DNA of 64,000 nucleotides, taken from the NCBI GenBank assembly GCA_035771175.1, contig CM069590.1:54488123-54552122 (forward strand). Reading direction: 5' to 3'. A model generated the notes under the pieces. The model had not been told where the DNA came from. It did no database searches and saw only the letters and a list, made by a program, of their open reading frames with translations. Below are positions 61,901-64,000 of the stretch, in pieces (the stretch's first letter is position 1; the number at the start of each line of letters is the position of its first letter). Position numbers and translations under genes: made by a program. Source of the DNA: Paratinospora sagittata. Lineage: Eukaryota; Streptophyta; Magnoliopsida; Ranunculales; Menispermaceae.

Positions 61901-64000
61901 GAAGTTACAAATTACAATCCATATGTGGTGGGAAATCTGTAGGAGATACCGTTTACTTATCTTTTGATGACCATATTTTGCAATATGTGAGAGTGGGTCC
62001 TTCAGCCTTACTGGATTCTTTTCTTATTAAAATATAGACTGGGATTGCAATGTCGGACGAGATGGACCTACTTGTGGAACAGGTTAAGATGCTCACTGGA
62101 GAGATTGCATTCAGCACCAGTACCCTCAAGCGCTTAATGGGTCAGTCTATAAATGATCCTGATGGTTCACAGGCTCAGGTATAAATATACTACATTCTCT
62201 GAATGTTATACATTTCTGGGTCAAGTGATCTCTAGCCAGGTGTTCAACTGTTACAGTGCTTGATCTTGATTACTTTCGGGAACATAGCTTCTTAGGATAC
62301 TGATGTCTTGGATTGCAATGTTTCAGACAGCTTGCTAGCCGACAATCAATACCTCCTTTTTGTCAGCTAGGGGTGTCTTGTTTCCTTGTCAAACTATTGA
62401 TTGAGCTATAAAACCTGAAAAGCTCCTTCTGCCTATTTAATACCTTGCTTCAACAGAAATCTTGCTTGTTAACTTTACATATGCTTTCCACCTTGAGAAT
62501 GGATGCTTACTACTATTACCTGTTCTCACAATGATATCCACTACCACTCCCTGACTAATAGTTAGAAATCCCCCCCTTTCAACTTAAAATCTTAATTTCC
62601 TCTTTATCATGGCATCTAAGATGACAAACCTTTTGGCTTGTTCATGTTTTGAGCGGGTTAAGTTCATTATATATGAAAATACCCAACAAATGTCAACCAT
62701 TTCTTTGTGAAGGGTTATAAATCTATATCTTGTTGTTAGCACTATGGTTCAGGCTAGGGGTGTATATGGGTTGGGTCAGGTTGGGTCGGTTTGAGGCCAA
62801 AATCTAAGCCAACCCAAACAGTTCGGGTTGTTAAATTTGAAACCCGACCCAACCCAACCCAAATAGTTCGGGTTCGGTTTGGGTTGGGTCGGTAGATCGG
62901 ATTGGACTTGGGCCTAATTTTGGTAACTTCGAACAATAATTTACAAAATAATTGCTACAAAGCAAATTATGGTGGCCCTTTTCTTTTATCCAATATTTAC
63001 AGTATGTTATTACAACTTGATATGAAACTCATGCTCATGATGATGATCAAATTCTCTTGTTGGTTTATATCTTTAAAACTTGATATGAACATAACTTGTT
63101 ACAGGGGCTTACTTTTACATTGCTAAAAAGTGTCAATGGTTAAACACTGAAAATTCTTATCGAACAGTTGGAAAAACACACATAAGAACGGATAAGGTAG
63201 AATAAGTAAAAGACACAAGTACACGGTCAAGCCAAAAAAAACCCAAAAAAGATAAAAAAAAATCAATTTTAAGTTATTATGATTATTAAGCTCCGCATTA
63301 GTAAGCATTTTTTTTTTTTGAAATTACTGAAACTCTAAATTATAAATATGTAATTGTAAAATTTATGACTATGAGACTAATGCTAGGGTTCGGTTTGGGT
63401 CAGGTTATTCAATTTTTTATGGGTTGAACCCATGACCCAACCCAAACCGATTGGGTTAGGTATTTTAGAACCCAACCCAACCCAACCCAAACTCCCTATT
63501 TAACCCAACCCAAACCAACCCAAAAGGTTCGGTTCGGTTGGGTTGGTCGGGTTGATGAACATCCCTAGTTCAGGCTATAAAAGTATGTGTGTGAGCTATT
63601 GTCTTACTGATTCAGCAGTTATACAATAGCTTAAGATGTTAAACGTATTGGGTTACTCTCCTTCCATCTCAAATGACTGGTCAATATTTTTTTTTGATTT
63701 ACAGATTCAAAATTTGGAAAATGAGATCCAAGAAAAGAGAAGGCAAATGAGGATCTTAGAAAAGCGAATTGTTGAGAGTGGTGAGGCATCAGTCTCTAAT
63801 GCATCCCTGGTTGATATGCAGCAGGTTGATATTTTTTTAATCACCGTCATCTACTTTTTTTTCTTTTCTTTTTATGCTTGTGCTATTACGGTGCTGCTTA
63901 TGTGCTGTATATCTACAACTAAGTTGTGATTCTTTTTGCAAACAGACAGTTACCCGATTGATAACACAATGCAATGAGAAGGCCTTTGAGCTAGAGGCAA
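49906..64000 (+). CDS. Kinesin-7 motor protein (KIN-7D/MKRP-like), partial at right edge
   Basis: Plus-end microtubule motor. Exons: 49906-50255, 50391-50488, 50799-50888, 51075-51127, 53486-53551, 53628-53681, 53957-54016, 54488-54566, 54654-54721, 55792-55848, 55942-56046, 57586-57690, 58135-58242, 58358-58489, 58683-58865, 60938-61165, 62038-62178, 63705-63824, 63946 onward. All join in phase to 717 residues. A Ser/Arg-rich N-terminus (1-105) suggests organelle targeting as in the mitochondria-linked MKRPs. The motor spans about 106-431: [12 protein letters not shown]-loop GVTSSGKT (186-193), switch I SSRSH (297-301), switch II DLAGSE (329-334), and the neck after [14 protein letters not shown]. 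Coiled-coil segments follow, with [14 protein letters not shown] and [16 protein letters not shown] typical of plant KIN-7D/M. Full proteins are about 1,050 residues, so roughly a third lies outside. Introns hold several transposons. Confidence 0.94.
51801..52001. mobile_element. Tourist-type MITE in kinesin intron 4
   Basis: 201 bp: starts GGCTGTGTTTGGTTGGCG and ends ATGAACCAAACGGGGCC. TAA flanks it at 51798-51800 and 52002-52004. The TAA duplication and GGSNNTGTTTGGTT inverted ends are typical of PIF/Harbinger (Tourist) MITEs. It also has inner inverted words (GATCCGAAAA / TTTTCGGATAC). Confidence 0.65.
56417..56905. mobile_element. hAT-like MITE in kinesin intron 11
   Basis: 489 bp, left end TAGGGGTGTTCATATAATCG, right end CCATGAACACCCTTA (inverted), with AACCCAACCC and GGGTTGGGT blocks inside the two ends. 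Same terminal family as the 62755 element. No convincing 8-bp duplication was found at these borders. Confidence 0.6.
58992..59204 (-). mobile_element. tRNA-derived SINE in kinesin intron 15
   Basis: 213 bp on the minus strand. Near the 5' end is a near-consensus Pol III A box TAGTGCAGTTGG, then a B box GGTTCAACTCT, and the element ends in an A16 tail (plus-strand T run 58992-59007). A 15-bp duplication flanks it: AGTCTATGCAATATC (58977-58991) and AGTCTACGCAGTATC (59205-59219), 13 of 15 matching. All SINE hallmarks are present. Inserted antisense to the kinesin gene. Confidence 0.85.
59571..59668 (+). repeat. 25-bp minisatellite, about four copies
   Basis: The unit begins TTATGCAAAATCATC and recurs at 59571, 59596, 59621 and 59646. 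The first three copies are essentially identical and the fourth is diverged and truncated. It lies in kinesin intron 15. No spacers or cas-like genes, so not CRISPR. Confidence 0.9.
61738..61876. repeat. Hairpin made of two inverted SINE-like fragments (Au type?)
   Basis: Arms 61738-61761 and 61781-61804 are inverted repeats matching at 23 of 24 positions, around a 19-base loop. From the right arm onward (GCAAGGTAAAGCTG, then GACCCTTTCTTGGGACCCTG and GCGGGAGCTTCGTGCACCGG up to about 61876, then a T run) the sequence resembles, from memory, the 3' part of the widespread Au SINE. The left arm with TTGTACA and AGGGTCTA looks like the same part inverted. In kinesin intron 16. Confidence 0.55.
62755..63567. 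mobile_element. hAT-like MITE in kinesin intron 17 with perfect 8-bp duplication
   Basis: 813 bp, bounded by TAGGGGTGTATATGGGTTGG on the left and GGTTGATGAACATCCCTA on the right. Long inverted arms are built of GGTTGGGT/ACCCAACC words (about 62755-62930 and 63385-63567). The 8-bp duplication GTTCAGGC is exact (62747-62754 and 63568-63575). No transposase. The 8-bp duplication points to the hAT superfamily. Confidence 0.85.

Noticed and set aside
62755..63567. Telomere-like repeats (AACCCAACCC)
   Set aside because: Units are not TTTAGGG; both orientations occur as inverted arms of a MITE with an 8-bp duplication.

Overview
The window is nuclear DNA of a flowering plant, almost certainly a eudicot. 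It is AT-rich, its genes have many GT-AG introns, every recognisable protein is a land-plant family, and the spaces between genes hold LTR retrotransposons, a LINE remnant, tRNA-derived SINEs and short inverted-repeat elements. I did not identify the species. One 100-N block (17255-17354) marks an assembly gap.

Layout from left to right. 1.2-6.7 kb: a complete 11-exon subtilisin-like serine protease gene (+). About 9-10 kb: a G-box-rich promoter-like stretch with no gene after it, then a SINE. 11.7-12.8 kb: a two-exon GATA zinc-finger transcription factor gene (+). 16.6-17.2 kb: a glycine-rich secreted protein gene (-) whose reading frame is broken twice. 17.3 kb: the gap. 17.9-18.1 kb: the first coding exon of squalene synthase (-), whose remaining exons are absent. 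18.8-25.9 kb: repeats, namely two LTR-like blocks in opposite orientation, a decayed LINE 3' end and a SINE. 29.2-34.6 kb: an intact, young Ty1-copia retrotransposon with perfect target-site duplication.

36.0-37.6 kb: a single-CRM-domain (CRS1/YhbY) organellar RNA-binding protein gene (-), followed by a slightly degenerate tRNA-Pro(CGG). 39.5-42.0 kb: a short Mei2-like RNA-binding protein gene (+) with only the C-terminal RRM. 43.6-44.1 kb: a decayed Ty3-gypsy protease fragment. 49.9 kb to the right edge: a kinesin-7 motor gene (+) with 19 exons in view, which runs out of the window. Its introns hold at least four transposable elements and a 25-bp minisatellite.

The host genes are unrelated housekeeping and developmental genes, with no operon-like or biosynthetic cluster logic. 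The CRM gene and the KIN-7 gene are also neighbours in Arabidopsis as I recall it (AT4G39040/AT4G39050), so that part may be conserved microsynteny. The exon models were built by hand from splice signals and reading-frame continuity, and every listed exon chain keeps phase. I found no convincing undescribed biological system. The most interesting signals are the young copia element with its 14-15 bp leader repeat, the SINEs and MITEs with clear target-site duplications, the broken glycine-rich gene and stranded squalene synthase exon beside the gap, and a hairpin made of two inverted SINE fragments.
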